DNA from: Symsagittifera roscoffensis
Taxonomy: Eukaryota; Xenacoelomorpha; Acoela; Convolutidae
DNA: 64,000 nucleotides
Assembly (NCBI RefSeq): GCF_963678635.1
Contig: NC_087064.1
Location: forward strand, 28,560,189 to 28,624,188
Direction of reading: 5' to 3'
Shown: in pieces, positions 24,311 through 37,300 of the stretch
How positions within the stretch are numbered: the stretch's first letter is position 1
How the letters are laid out: each line of letters starts with the position of its first letter
The notes under the pieces: model-generated
Database searches by the model: none
What the model was told of the DNA's origin: nothing
What the model saw: only the letters and a program-made list of their open reading frames with translations
Program-made: the position numbers and the translations under genes

Positions 24311-27300
24311 TCAGCGATTAGTCGACTGCAGTTCAAACTTCTCATAATCCTGCTCGTACCGAAAAATATCCTGTTTTGCCACTGCGATTGAGTTCCAAAT
24401 CGAATTTCCAAGAAGTCGCAACGTAGCACTTCTTCGTGACTCATTTGGAACTGTATGAAAACGTGCTCGGATGTCGCTGCACTTGATGATCCGGGTGAAA
24501 AACTTCCAAACTTCTTGTCGGAAAGCAGGACTCAAATAGGCGTATGATAAAACATTGAGAGCTCCTAGGCGAGCAGGAGTTTTGAATTAAATCTAATTTT
24601 TCAGAAATCATTTAAGTTTGAGTTTTTAGTTTCATTTCGAAATCGTTTGACTCTACCAATAATTTTCACCACCAAATTGTAGTCCTATGCCTCATTTACG
24701 ATTCCTTATTTACGATTCCCCACTTGATATTGCCGATCTGATATCTGGTTTTGATACGGATGATATCCTAATTTTTTAAACCGTTAGTATATACTACTTT
24801 TATGGGGGAGCGTTCGATCATAAAAAAAACACAAGTTTTTGCTAAATACGTTCTTTGAAGCACCTATGGGTTCTTCTAACTTGGAATAGCAAAACACTAG
24901 TGAAGCAAATACAGAAGGTATTTTGTTCTCAGAGACGTAGAGCCATGTCTGAGAGCTTAGCTTTATTTGATCCTACTTGTGTATATATGTTGTTTGAGTG
25001 CTTTTCCGTAATAACTAGTTTTCTAAATGTACTAAAAGAAATTTTTGTGATAGAACTTTAAGCACTAAGTTTTTATGTATTTGATTTTTTTCTGGACTCC
25101 TGCCTATAGTTACGCCACAGACGGGTGGATAGAATATCATGAACACGTGGAATGTATTATGACGACTGAACCCATAATACATTTCGTACATTTTCACAGC
25201 CACCAAAGGTGAAAGCGAGAACGTGTATAAAAACGCTGATATCGAAAGTCTGATCATCGTTTTCAGAACTTGAAAAGAGCAATCGGCAATCGCAGTTTGT
25301 CCGCCAAGATCCGAGTTACATGATTGCAAGTTTCGATTCTGGCTTTTTACTCGAGCTTGGATCCAGTTTTTGTAAGCCAACCGCAGTGATTTCAAAAATA
25401 ATGTGAGGGTTATTGTCATTACAACAATTAAGTTGGCGTAGTAGATTGTCGTGAGGGTTCGACCGAGACCTGTGACTAGACACTTCGTTCCATTGTCTCT
25501 TATTTCGTGGGTGAAGTTCCCACGACACCCCCTCGTCATCATGCCTAGTAGAAGATGTTCAAGCGCTTTTTTTCAAAGACTTTTCAGTTAAAAAACAGAC
25601 CCTCCAGATTCACCGGGCAAACAGCAAATGGGGTTGCATAAAGACTATCATAACATCCTCCATTTTTAAATCTACATAGATTTAAAGGAGCAAGAAGTCC
25701 GCTTGTATTAAAGCGAAGCCGTTAATGGATCGAAAACTTTAATCTTTGAAATATTCCTTTGTACTGGGTTGTTTAAACTTTATGAATATTTCCACGACAA
25801 AAAGTGTGCCGCTCCGGTAGTGATGGCGCCCAGCAATCATATGATTGCTGGATCAAATCGCACGTGCGCTGCAATTTGCAGGTAATAGTCATATCTTAAC
25901 GGGTTCTGGTTATATGAGCTCTTGCCAATCTAAATAAATAACCTTCGTGTTAGGTCTCCAGTTTGGTTGACTAAAAAAATAGTTCTGTGAAAGATGTCTC
26001 TTCATACGTTATGTGAAAACAATATGAAAAATTTAGCGCCTAGTTACGAATTAACAACGCTGAATGTCAATAAATGTCGCACGTTAATTATACAACTTTA
26101 CAAAAAAAAATTTCATTTCAACTTAGGGTGTCACTCTTTTTCAGGTTATCAAATAAATCTGGTCAAAAGTGGCTAGGCAAAAAGTCTCAAATGATTGGAC
26201 GAAAATAAAAACGACTCGAGCTCAAGTATTGCGTCATTTTATTCGAAAGTTTGAACACTAAATGCTTTTTCCAACAAAAAGGCCTATCAGGAAATAGCTT
26301 TCTTACCTATTCTCTTACTCTCGTTATGATTTGTTTAGGTTTGAGCAAGTTTCCGCCAAAAATTTTCCTGAGCACAAATTTCTGTCAATCTTCCGACTTT
26401 CGAAGAGTTGGACAGATTATTTTGATGCGGTTTTTCTTTTTGAATTTCGAAATTTTAGCTAATCAATATTAAGGAATTTTTCTACATCATTCGAAAAATT
26501 TTAGCGTTGTTTTCAAACTTCACACAAAAGTTTTTTTTAAGTTGCAATTATTGTGTAATTTGGTAACTGCTATTTGGGCCAAATTAGTATAATTAACGCT
26601 CAAAATGATACAGACTGTTGTACCAATAATTTATAAAAATAGTTGTTCCGTCTGTCGAGGAAAATGTGGAATATTTAACGTTGGGGTGTTTTTTAACCAA
26701 TCAATCTTCCTTCAATTCTTAACTAAATGTTTTTGTCGAGTTTTTTATAACGCGCAAAAAAAATGATGTCTGAAGCTTAAATGTAAACAAAAATTTCACC
26801 TGTGATTACTTTTTATAGAATTATGGAGGGTTTGAAATTTGCTAATTAGGCCAACTTGGCAAAACAAAGGCGCGATATATGATTACGAGACTGAATTGTG
26901 CACTAGATAGACTAGAAATTTGGTGTGTGTAAGTGTGTGCAATCCAGGGACAAGTCTTTGATAATGCTAAAACTTTGTCGGAAGGATCGAACAAAACAAA
27001 TGAACAAAAAATAGAAAAAAGAGCCTTTTTTTGCGGAATTCGCTTTAAATTCACAAAATAAACAGTTTGGCCTCATTAACATTTGCGTGCGGGGGTATGA
27101 ATTGGAAAAATATACTGATAAAGTTTTTTAATGATGTTTTTGTCTATTTCTTAAAGCGAAAGTTTTTGAGTTGGCCTTAAAAACATTCAGACTCTATCAA
27201 TTTCAACATAACAGAGCATGTGTATGAGTGTGTATGGGGCATGGGCGGATAAATCATTGGGGTTTGTGGCTATCAAAAAAAGACATACAAAACCCTCAAA

Positions 27301-29059
27301 GTGAATAATATATTTTTTATTTTTTATTTTTGTGGCGCAAAAAGTGGGAAATCTTCGAAAAATGTTTTCCCAAATTTTTTTTTGCTCCAATTTTTGTTAC
27401 GCAAATGGCGGAATATTTGTAATCGGGTGGGTTTTTTTTTCTTCAGACAAGTTTCGACTTTTTATTTAAGAATTTTTGACAACTTCTTTTTCAGGCAAAA
27501 AATATTGTTGTCCTGAGGTCAAATTAGAAAAGATATTTTACCTGTGGGTAATTTTCCTAAAGTTATGGGGGTTTAAAGATTGCCTCTTTGGCCAATTAGG
27601 GAAATTAACGCGCGATATATTTCGCGCTATTAACGCATAAGCGGAGGTTTATTCCCTCATAGAACACGTTCCAAATTGGTTGAAACAGGCTATTTGTCAT
27701 AATTCTACGTTACTAGATGCAAAATCTACCACTTTGTACTTTATATGGCGTGTGGGGGGATGCTTAAAAAAACTAAAGTTTGATTTTTTTTTCTATTTTT
27801 TTGAACACTGCTTCAATTTTTTAAGATGAACACTGCTTCATTTTTTTAAGGTGAACACTGCTTCATAGACCTTAAAACACTGTCCAAACATTCAAGGCTC
27901 TTTGCCCTGATACAAGCAGTCTTATTTTTATTTGTTTAAAATTCATTTTTGATGAAAAATTTTGTCAATTATGCCTAGTGTTCATACTTTTAACGATAGC
28001 TGAAGTTCTATATTCACACCACGGATTAAAAACTTGACTAATCAGAAGAAAAAAAGGAAAAACCATTTTGTAGTTTTTTTATGAATGTGGTCGGATCAGT
28101 TCTTGAATCTTGCACAGCAACCGGCTATTTTTAGTGTCTTTTGATGTTGTAATGATGTTCTCCTGAAATTTGTTGCTGCGAAAAACTTTATTTATTCCTA
28201 TCTGAAGCGATTGGGAACTGTACCGTTGATACAATTTTTAACCAGTTTTTCTTATCGACGGAAAAGGCGGTCGAAGTATGCAGGGCTTTGCCCTGTTACA
28301 GAAAGACGTAATATTATCTGAACCGCAAATTGCACTCTTAAAAAGTTACCATTTTTAAATTTTGATTACAGTTTTTCAATTCTCAAAAAAAACTTGCAGC
28401 CCTTATGAGAAAATACAACCTCTTCCTAACAAATCGAAATGATGAAGCTTTAAGAAACAGCACGATACATGAAGTATATCTATTCTGTGGCTTTCGAAAA
28501 ACAAATATATGCGTTCTCGGTCGGAACTTTTTATTTCGTGGATCGAGGTCTGTTTTATGTTCAGATAACCGTGACCGAGTATCGGTTTTTCCTGACTATC
28601 GCGACCCAAAGTGGTTATTTCTAGACTGCCTCGACCAAAACTTTCAGATTTTGCGGACCAATGAGATGCGGGAAAACAAGAGAAATGTGCGCGATCGACT
28701 AACAGTTATGCGCGAACGGAACGACGAAGCAAATTTACTCAGCCGGCGCAAACTTTTGTTGGTATAACTTTAAATATGCACGCGTAAATTGTTTTTCTTA
28801 CGGCGGAGCTCGACTCGGTTGACAATATAATTCATTCCGTTAACCAAATCTCTTGACTGTATTCTTATGCGAACATCCTCTCGCACCTGGTCCTAAGTTC
28901 TGAATTGGGTAAGGAGGGTGCCCAGATGTTGCAAAGGTGAGAATAAACCCATATGGCCACGTGAACAAATGACATAAGAAGAGGAATTTCCGGGAACTGC
29001 CGAACAGTCTCCAATTTGGCTCGATCGTCAAACATACGTTCAAAATCAGCATCAGAGAC
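24311..29059 (-). CDS. rhodopsin-like seven-transmembrane receptor 1 (first exon not found)
   Basis: Three exons join in frame: 29059-28887 (end of TM3, TM4 with FTWPYGF), 25544-25104 (extracellular loop 2 with RGCRGNF, TM5, TM6, most of TM7) and 24564-24311 (GALNVLSYAYL, helix 8 FRQEVWKFF, tail). The match to the receptors at 34383 and 50221 is continuous. The exon for TM1 to mid TM3 is absent; it may lie in or beyond the 200-N gap at 29170, or be lost. The last intron has a GC donor (ATAG|GCAGGA) and splits VTIG|ALNV, where both paralogues have no intron. The 2.5-kb and 3.3-kb spacers hold repeats. The protein should couple an extracellular signal to G proteins; the ligand is unknown. It has NVxxY for NPxxY and lacks a clear DRY motif. 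Confidence 0.78.
25808..25945 (+). mobile_element. tRNA-derived SINE in a receptor intron
   Basis: A D-arm-like CCGGTAGTGATGG, an anticodon-arm region and a B-box GGATCAAATCGC occur in tRNA order, followed by an unrelated body and a TAAATAAATAA tail. A 22-bp perfect palindrome at 25830-25851 occupies the anticodon-arm region. Confidence 0.55.
27795..27866 (+). repeat. three-copy tandem repeat
   Basis: TGAACACTGCTTCA followed by a T-run and AAG occurs three times at a spacing of about 27 bases, within a receptor intron. Confidence 0.85.
27885..27935 (-). repeat. GACTGCTCG / GGGCAAAGCCC motif copy
   Basis: On the minus strand this resembles the motif next to the broken receptors at 42941, 44123 and 44955: AAGACTGCTTGTATCAGGGC and so on. 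A further GGGCTTTGCCC hairpin is at 28273-28287. Confidence 0.55.
28060..28136 (-). repeat. R2 repeat, 5'-end fragment
   Basis: On the minus strand this reads ATAGCCGGTTGCTGTGCA, then CCGACCACATTC, the same start as the copy at 13340. Confidence 0.65.
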
Positions 29060-29169
29060 CTATAAAACAATCCAAAAATGATACGTGATGTCAAGATCGA
29101 CCAACGAATTTGTCCCAAATATATAACTACCAAAAACGCTCGAAAGTTGCATGAAAGGCTCGCAGTTCA

Positions 29170-29369
29170 NNNNNNNNNNNNNNNNNNNNNNNNNNNNNNN
29201 NNNNNNNNNNNNNNNNNNNNNNNNNNNNNNNNNNNNNNNNNNNNNNNNNNNNNNNNNNNNNNNNNNNNNNNNNNNNNNNNNNNNNNNNNNNNNNNNNNNN
29301 NNNNNNNNNNNNNNNNNNNNNNNNNNNNNNNNNNNNNNNNNNNNNNNNNNNNNNNNNNNNNNNNNNNNN
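29170..29369. other. assembly gap, 200 N
   Basis: Exactly 200 undetermined bases, a common placeholder length. Open frames that run through it are meaningless. It lies directly upstream of the earliest exon found for receptor 1. Confidence 1.
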
Positions 29370-30970
29370 TATTCTGTATTTTTCAAAAAGCTATCTTGAA
29401 AATAGCAAGTAGGTACTTTATTTGCAAAAAAAACCACCTGAAAAATAAGAGAAAACAAATCAAAGTGTCGAGCATGACACGTGACAAAAAAGTTTTTTCG
29501 AGATAACTGAAACCCGCAAAATCAGGAGAAAAACTTTTGCTTTTTAAGACAAGATGTCGAACAAGAGTATGAAAAATGGCAGTGTTGACGCGAAAATTGC
29601 AATCAAGCAAAGGAGGAGAAGAAATCTTTCGAAACATAACGATTATGCGGCTACAATCATTACCGAACTTATTTCACAAGTTGGAAAAGCTGGGGTTGAG
29701 AAAAACAGACCTTCCTGGTGGCGAGGAAGACGCTTCTTCAAGACAGACCAAAATTTTGAAAAGGTCTCTTGTGGGACTGCAAAAATGTATCGTTTTAACT
29801 TTAATTTCTTCCGATATAATTTCGAATTTTGTAAAAAAAAAAATTCAATTTTTTCTGAAGAGCTACGAGTTAGGAAAGGGTCTATCCATCTCCGAAGGAG
29901 GAAGTATTTTTTCTGCTAAAAAAAAACAATCGTAATAATATCATAATCTATAGCCTTGCCCTGGTTTTAGGAAGGACCTTTGACCTATGGATATTGAGAC
30001 CGAGCCATGAGCTCACTGATATTGCATGTAACTAGTTAATTTTCATAGATTACGTTCGTTCACTCAATCTTACGAAAAACCACTTTCAATTGGTCCAAAC
30101 GTTCGTTGACTCAGTCTTTTTAAAGACTACTTTCAAATCGTTTTGGTAGATTTGGTTGAAAAAATTTTGAATCTTGACGCTAGCTACTTTTAGGAAGCTG
30201 AAGTTTTACTTTCAGTCGTTTTTTCAATTCCCGGGCGGAAAATATATATATGCGTTTTTGTCGCTCTCTTGGGTGTTTTTCGTAATTTGATGACCGGGTT
30301 AAGGCCCTAAATCGGCAGTAGGAGGGTTGGCCCGAAATGCGAAATCCTTCCGGAAACCCTGATTTAGCTTTTTGAACCACTTAGGACCAAAAAATCCCGT
30401 TTTATGAAAGATAGAGGAATAGTTGTCGTAACCAGATATAAAAAACCAAGCAAAAACCATGAAACAAACTTCTACCATGAAACAAAAAGACCAAAACAAA
30501 CAAAAAGAGAAAACATAAAAGTCAGTAATGAAAACTCTTCCTGACGATATGGGAATCAATGTTCCTGTTTGCTGTTGTTTTATATTTTTATTGTAACGAT
30601 CAGCAGTAGTGGTCTCCTTTTACCTGTACTGTTGAATTATTTGAGTATTTAGACTCGTAAATAGTAATTTTCAATCAAACCGGATGGGTCGAGTGACTGA
30701 ATAGAATGACATATCCAGCAGTGCAAGGAGAAGCAGGAAGGGTCAAAAAGACAACAACAATCAGTTTTTGGGAGTCGTTAACCAATTTTGTATCATTTGG
30801 GGCATAGTAAGTACGATATCAGATAGTGAGGGGATGCAACCGAAAAAATATTTCACTTTGTTGCAAATTTTTGAGTTATCCAGATATCGAACGGAACCGG
30901 AGGTGTATAACAATATCAACACTAACCAACAGTTTAAAGATCATTTTTAAAGTCAAAATAAGGATATTCT
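29370..30970. other. no supported gene
   Basis: Two overlapping plus-strand frames near 29554-29935 and minus-strand frames near 30180-30559 match nothing I recognise. No receptor exon 1 was found here. Confidence 0.5.
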
Positions 30971-33944
30971 GACTCCCTCCCCCAGGAAACGCAAGTTTTC
31001 AGATATCTCTAATTTTAACACCGGTAAAAAGCGCTAATGTAGCAATAGACATATCGTAAGGTGACTAACACAACTGCATGAAACCAATAAAAATAAACCC
31101 CAATATCGTGTGAAGAAAACAAGTGTCGTGATCTGATTTTCAAAATTTTTGAGACCCAAAACGACGCCCAGGAAAAAAAATCAAATTTTTTCTGTTTTTG
31201 CAATAAAAGTTACTGATATTGTAATGTCTATTGGTGAATCGTCTAACGTTTTTACCCGTTTAATAGCAACCTTTCAGGTCCTCAAGAAATTGATCAGTCT
31301 GTTCTAGAGAATTCAACGATCCACAAGTGTTCAAATTGAATTGTTTTTGGTCAAATTTGTCTTTGGGATTTTTGAGCTCAACTAGTAAAGCTTTCTGAAA
31401 TCAAAACAAATGTTTCTAAGCCATGATAGTTGAATAACCCAGATAGTTTGAAATTTATCCTGAAAAGTTGAACGTTTTGAATTCAATAGGCTAAAATCAA
31501 TGCAAAAATCATGCAAAAATTTCAGCTCAAATGCTTTCTTCTGACGGTCAAGCAAGCGACTGCATCTCAGATCTCATTCAATTTTTAATAATCAGCAATC
31601 CACGGTTGTGCAAAGCAAACATAATAAATCAACCTTTTTGGACACTTTAATTGATGGCACTTGTTTGCAAACGGACTAGAGAGAAAACAACCAGGCTTCG
31701 ATTATAGGTTTAATCAAAAATGAGATGACTTTAGTGGGTAAAAAATGCCAAATTGTGATTGTTTTTGAGAAAAAAAGTAGCCAAACGACCTAAAAAAAAC
31801 TGTAGAAAAGGTTCCATTACAATGTGTACTCTTTCTAAATTTCAATTCTGGTCCTGGTAATCCCTGTAATCTTCTGGTTATCTACTTATTCTTCTGGCAT
31901 GTGCTATCTAGGCTGATTTTGGATCTGACACAAATATTATGCCAGCTTTTTTTTCTCCGTTCTCTGTTAAGTACCACATTTATTCCATCAATCTTTATTT
32001 ATTAATTAATTGTGCATAGCAAAAATTTTTCATATATTGGGCTTAGTTATAACGCATTCAGTCAAAATAGTCCTAATTTCAACTTTCCTCGGAACTAAAA
32101 AAAACTTTAAATATTTCAGAAGAAAAATTGTTTAACAGTAATTTGATGCGTCACAACCATGAAAACACTCAAAACAGATTTCTATATCCTTTCCTACGAT
32201 ATATCATTTTTGTCAAAATTGAATCGTACTAGACGTATTATCTTTAGAGGCAATGAGGCTATTCAAGAAAAAATCTGGGCTTTAGATCTTTAATTGTTTA
32301 CCCTGACTGTTCTGACCACTCTTGTACCACAAAAAATACATACCAATTGGTCGCAGTTTGATTCCAAAAACCTCAACATGATGAAATAGTGTCCTCATTT
32401 ACAGAATGTCAATCGAAATCATTCGAGAAAAAAACAATGCAATTAAACCTGTATTTGGACTCCCTCCCCCAGGAAACGCAAGTTTTCAGATATCTCTAAT
32501 TTTAACACCGGTAAAAAGCGCTAATGTAGCAATAGACATATCGTAAGGTGACTAACACAACTGCATGAAACCAATAAAAATAAACCCCAATATCGTGTGA
32601 AGAAAACAAGTGTCGTGATCTGATTTTCAAAATTTTTGAGACCCAAAACGACGCCCAGGAAAAAAAATCAAATTTTTTCTGTTTTTGCAATAAAAGTTAC
32701 TGATATTGTAATGTCTATTGGTGAATCGTCTAACGTTTTTACCCGTTTAATAGCAACCTTTCAGGTCCTCAAGAAATTGATCAGTCTGTTCTAGAGAATT
32801 CAATGATCCACAAGTGTTCAAATTGAATTGTTTTTGGTCAAATTTGTCTTTGGGATTTTTGAGCTCAACTAGTAAAGCTTTCTGAAATCAAAACAAATGT
32901 TTCTAAGCCATGATAGTTGAATAACCCAGATAGTTTGAAATTTATCCTGAAAAGTTGAACGTTTTGAATTCAATAGGCTAAAATCAATGCAAAAATCATG
33001 CAAAAATTTCAGCTCAAATGCTTTCTTCTGACGGTCAAGCAAGCGACTGCATCTCAGATCTCATTCAATTTTTAATAATCAGCAATCCACGGTTGTGCAA
33101 AGCAAACATAATAAATCAACCTTTTTGGACACTTTAATTGATGGCACTTGTTTGCAAACGGACTAGAGAGAAAACAACCAGGCTTCGATTATAGGTTTAA
33201 TCAAAAATGAGATGACTTTAGTGGGTAAAAAATGCCAAATTGTGATTGTTTTTGAGAAAAAAAGTAGCCAAACGACCTAAAAAAAACTGTAGAAAAGGTT
33301 CCATTACAATGTGTACTCTTTCTAAATTTCAATTCTGGTCCTGGTAATCCCTGTAATCTTCTGGTTATCTACTTATTCTTCTGGCATGTGCTATCTAGGC
33401 TGATTTTGGATCTGACACAAATATTATGCCAGCTTTTTTTTCTCCGTTCTCTGTTAAGTACCACATTTATTCCATCAATCTTTATTTATTAATTAATTGT
33501 GCATAGCAAAAATTTTTCATATATTGGGCTTAGTTATAACGCATTCAGTCAAAATAGTCCTAATTTCAACTTTCCTCGGAACTAAAAAAAACTTTAAATA
33601 TTTCAGAAGAAAAATTGTTTAACAGTAATTTGATGCGTCACAACCATGAAAACACTCAAAACAGATTTCTATATCCTTTCCTACGATATATCATTTTTGT
33701 CAAAATTGAATCGTACTAGACGTATTATCTTTAGAGGCAATGAGGCTATTCAAGAAAAAATCTGGGCTTTAGATCTTTAATTGTTTACCCTGACTGTTCT
33801 GACCACTCTTGTACCACAAAAAATACATACCAATTGGTCGCAGTTTGATTCCAAAAACCTCAACATGATGAAATAGTGTCCTCATTTACAGAATGTCAAT
33901 CGAAATCATTCGAGAAAAAAACAATGCAATTAAACCTGTATTTG
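30971..33944 (+). repeat. near-perfect 1,487-bp tandem duplication
   Basis: Unit 1 (30971-32457) and unit 2 (32458-33944) are head to tail with a constant offset of 1487. I saw one substitution (AATTCAACGATCC versus AATTCAATGATCC). Each unit holds the same 62-codon minus-strand frame, with no known homologue. It is either a very recent duplication or two haplotypes placed in series by the assembler. Confidence 0.95.
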
Positions 33945-34140
33945 GAGCATTATATGATACCTGTACAGCAGCAAATGGCTGTTCTTCAAAAAATTTAAAA
34001 TTCTAGATTTGAATGGTATAGAAATAATTCAGATATAGGGTTTCGAAAGCGCGTTTTAAGGACTTTCGTCAAATCACACTTATGTTCATCTGGAAAATAT
34101 AGGTTGAAGGGAACCAAGCGAGAGTTAGAAACAAAAAATA

Positions 34141-34188
34141 ATTGGGGCAACTTCCAGTTCAATAAGTGGGGCAACTTCCAGTTTTTGG
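34141..34188 (+). repeat. short tandem repeat GGGGCAACTTCCAGTT
   Basis: Two copies at a spacing of about 24 bases lie downstream of receptor 2. Related GGGACAA phrases occur at 35920-35965. Confidence 0.75.
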
Positions 34189-34382
34189 GTTGAAGTAAAA
34201 AAAAAACTTTACAATATTTGACATAAAAATTATAACGCCACGCTTTGCAGAATTCTTGTCCCTGATGTTGATTTCTCAAAAGTGGTTTTTTCGGGCTATA
34301 ATTTTTGAAACTCAATATTTTTTTTACTGTATCTATTACAGATTAAAAAAGATCTGAAAAAAGTCATACATATAGTATTTTT

Positions 34383-37300
34383 TCAGTTATCAGCAATTTG
34401 AAGAGTTGAATTGCGTTCATATGTCTCATAGTAATTTGTATACTGCGATGCTTCTTGGCTGACCAGTTCGTTCGAAATTGATTTGTCAAAAAGTGACAAA
34501 GCTGTACTTTTCCGAGAGCTGCTATTAATTGTCTGATATCTTTGAACTGCTCGAAATATTTCACACCTGAAGACTGAAGAAAAAAGTTTCCAAACTTCTC
34601 GTCTAAAACATGGGCTCAGATAGAAGTATGACATCACGTTCAAAGCACCAACTGTCACAGTGCTTAAGGCGGGGTAAAATCTAAAGAACACAGCGAAGTA
34701 TGTTGGAAAAATAAACCCAGAGAATATTTTGATGGCGCGTAAAATCAGAGTAGGCAGTAAGGAAACAGTATAGATAAAAGCTGTCAATGATAATTGCTTT
34801 GTTGTCTTCAGAATCTGGAGGGAAAAATCTGCCGCAATTCCATAACCTCCCTCTGAGATTATAGAATCGTATGACTTGACTTGTCTCCTCACCGACTTCT
34901 CAAGGTTTCGAACCCAGTTTCTTTGAGCCACGCGCCAAGAGACAATAAAGAAGGTCAGAGACAAGGCCATGATTAGGACCAAATTGGCAAAATAAATAAA
35001 CCATAGTTTTCTACCTAGACCAACCATGGCGCATTGTGTTTTGTCATGATTATACTCGAAGCTGAAGTTTGCATGACATCCACGGAAGTCGTCTTCGGTT
35101 ATCGATGAATCAGCTATTGGAATCCATGGAAAGCCAGATGTTCCAAAAGTGATTATGAACCCGTAAGGCCAGGTAACAAGATGGCACAAAATTAGAAATG
35201 TTTTAGAACACGCTAAATTTTTCCATCGACTATCAATTACCAAGCATACATTCAGAAGCAACATCATAGACCTAAATCGATTTAAAAAAATTATCTGAAA
35301 ACCATTTTTGACAAAAAAAATAATGGAGAACAGATTTTTCTTGAGGTCAAATTGAGCAAGCCTCGTGGACAAGGTATGGTTAAAGCCAGAGGTTGACCAA
35401 CTTCACACCAAAAAGTCCCCCCTTTGGTTTTATATTCTCTGGTTTAAAATCCTCTGGCAATATATAACAAGGATAGCCGGTTACTGCGCAAGTAACTTCG
35501 ACCATAGCCTGAAAAAAATACATTTTTTTCTTTCAAATTAGAGTCGTTTTTTTAGATTCTGCGCCTTCTGATAAAAACTGGATTTTAGGAATAATCGACA
35601 ATCATAGTAGCAAAGGCAAAATGACTAAGAAGTTTAAAAAAACATCGAAAGAAAAATTTTTGGAAAAATTGTTTGAATCTTTGAAGTTATTCAGTTCCAA
35701 ATGGCGCTTCGAAAATTTCCAAAAACAACTTAACTCGAGTGAAACTAAGTTTTCACAGCCAGTAATAAGCAAAACTAAGCTATTTTAAGCCTGCTCGCTC
35801 GCATTATTCACTTTAGACTACAAATCAAAAATTTTATACCTGTTCTTCTCGAACACGAACTTTTAATCAAGTAAAGTTGTTTTTGGAATTTTTTAAAGCG
35901 CCATTTAGAATTTAATAAGTGGGACAATTTTTTGGAATTTTTTTAATACTGGGACAACTTTTCGGAAAAATAAAAATGTGATATATCACTCGAACCATAA
36001 CCATAGTTTTTTGTGGCACCTGATTTTGCGTGGAAAACAAAAAGAAAAATTAATAAAATAAAAATAATAAAACACGCTCAAATACAAAGTTCCTCCCCAT
36101 TTTTTAAACGGTCGGAACAAAAAAAAAGTTTAAAAAAAGACTCTAAAAGTTAAGGTTCTTCTCCATTTTTCAAATGTTCCGAACAAAAAATTTGATGCGG
36201 AATGCAACCATTACGAGGACAATCTGTGCACTGGATTGGCGCACAGTTCCGTGTCTGTATGTTGCTGAATTCCAGAAAAAAGTCTTTAAACATGTTCCAA
36301 AACGTAAGTGGATTTCACCTACAAAATCTCGTGGATTCTGCGTACAAATACTTGTAAGGTGAATTTGGTCGGAACAATAGTTTGGTTGCGGATTCCGCAA
36401 AAAGCGAAAATAAGTAGATGTTCCGGATTCCGCAAACGTAATTGGATTCAGCAAATTAATTTGGATTTCGCTCAAAATTTGTGGGTTCCGCGTACAATTT
36501 GCGGAATCTGCTAACAATTTGCAGACTCCGCTTACAATTTGCGGATTCCACTTGCAGTTGTGGATTCCACGAAACTTAGGTTTATTAAACACATATGTTA
36601 TTATTTGTTTATGGATTACACTAACTGTTCCGCATTCCAAAAATTGTTCCGGTTTCCACAACTTTTATTGCGGATTCCACAATTTTTGTTGCGGATTCCT
36701 CAATTTTTGTTGCGGAGCGATTTTGAGCAATACAGTGATTAGCTATTTGTCAGTGGAATTCAAAACAGCACAGAAAATCAAAGCAAAATAGCAAAGTTGA
36801 GGATTTCGCAACAAATCTGATTTTGGCATGTTTACAATTTACAGAAATGCACATTTTTTTTTTGCTCCGAACCATCCAAAAGATGACGAAACACGGGATT
36901 TTGGCCTGTTTTTTGAATATTTGTCTGCATCGCAGTAGGCTTATGCGAAAAAGAGTCTGTTCAAATACTGTTTTTGGAGAGCTCGAAAAAGTACTTTAGT
37001 CAATCCAAAAAAAAGCAAAGTTTTTGAAAATCAGTCCCCCTCCTCAAAAATATCCTGATTAAGATAAGACAATTCAATTAAAAAATAACTGTAACACACA
37101 AAATGAAAAAACGCTATTGCCAACTTACCATATTTCAGACCAATTTCGAGCGATTTTAAGCAATTGCGAAACTGCAAAACAAGCAGTTTTGTTTTCAGGG
37201 AAACCAAACACTTTCGCTTTTGTGTTCAGCAACGAGGCACATAAATCAGACAATGTAATCATGGCGATGATTTGTCTAGAGTTTGTTTTGATTGAATTTC

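Noticed and set aside
29060-29506. Open frames of 82-142 codons across the N gap
   Set aside because: They exist only because N translates to X; only the receptor exon at 28887-29059 is supported.
36170-36661. 163-codon minus-strand frame
   Set aside because: It lies in the receptor 2 intron across the GCGGATTCC minisatellite; its openness is periodic.
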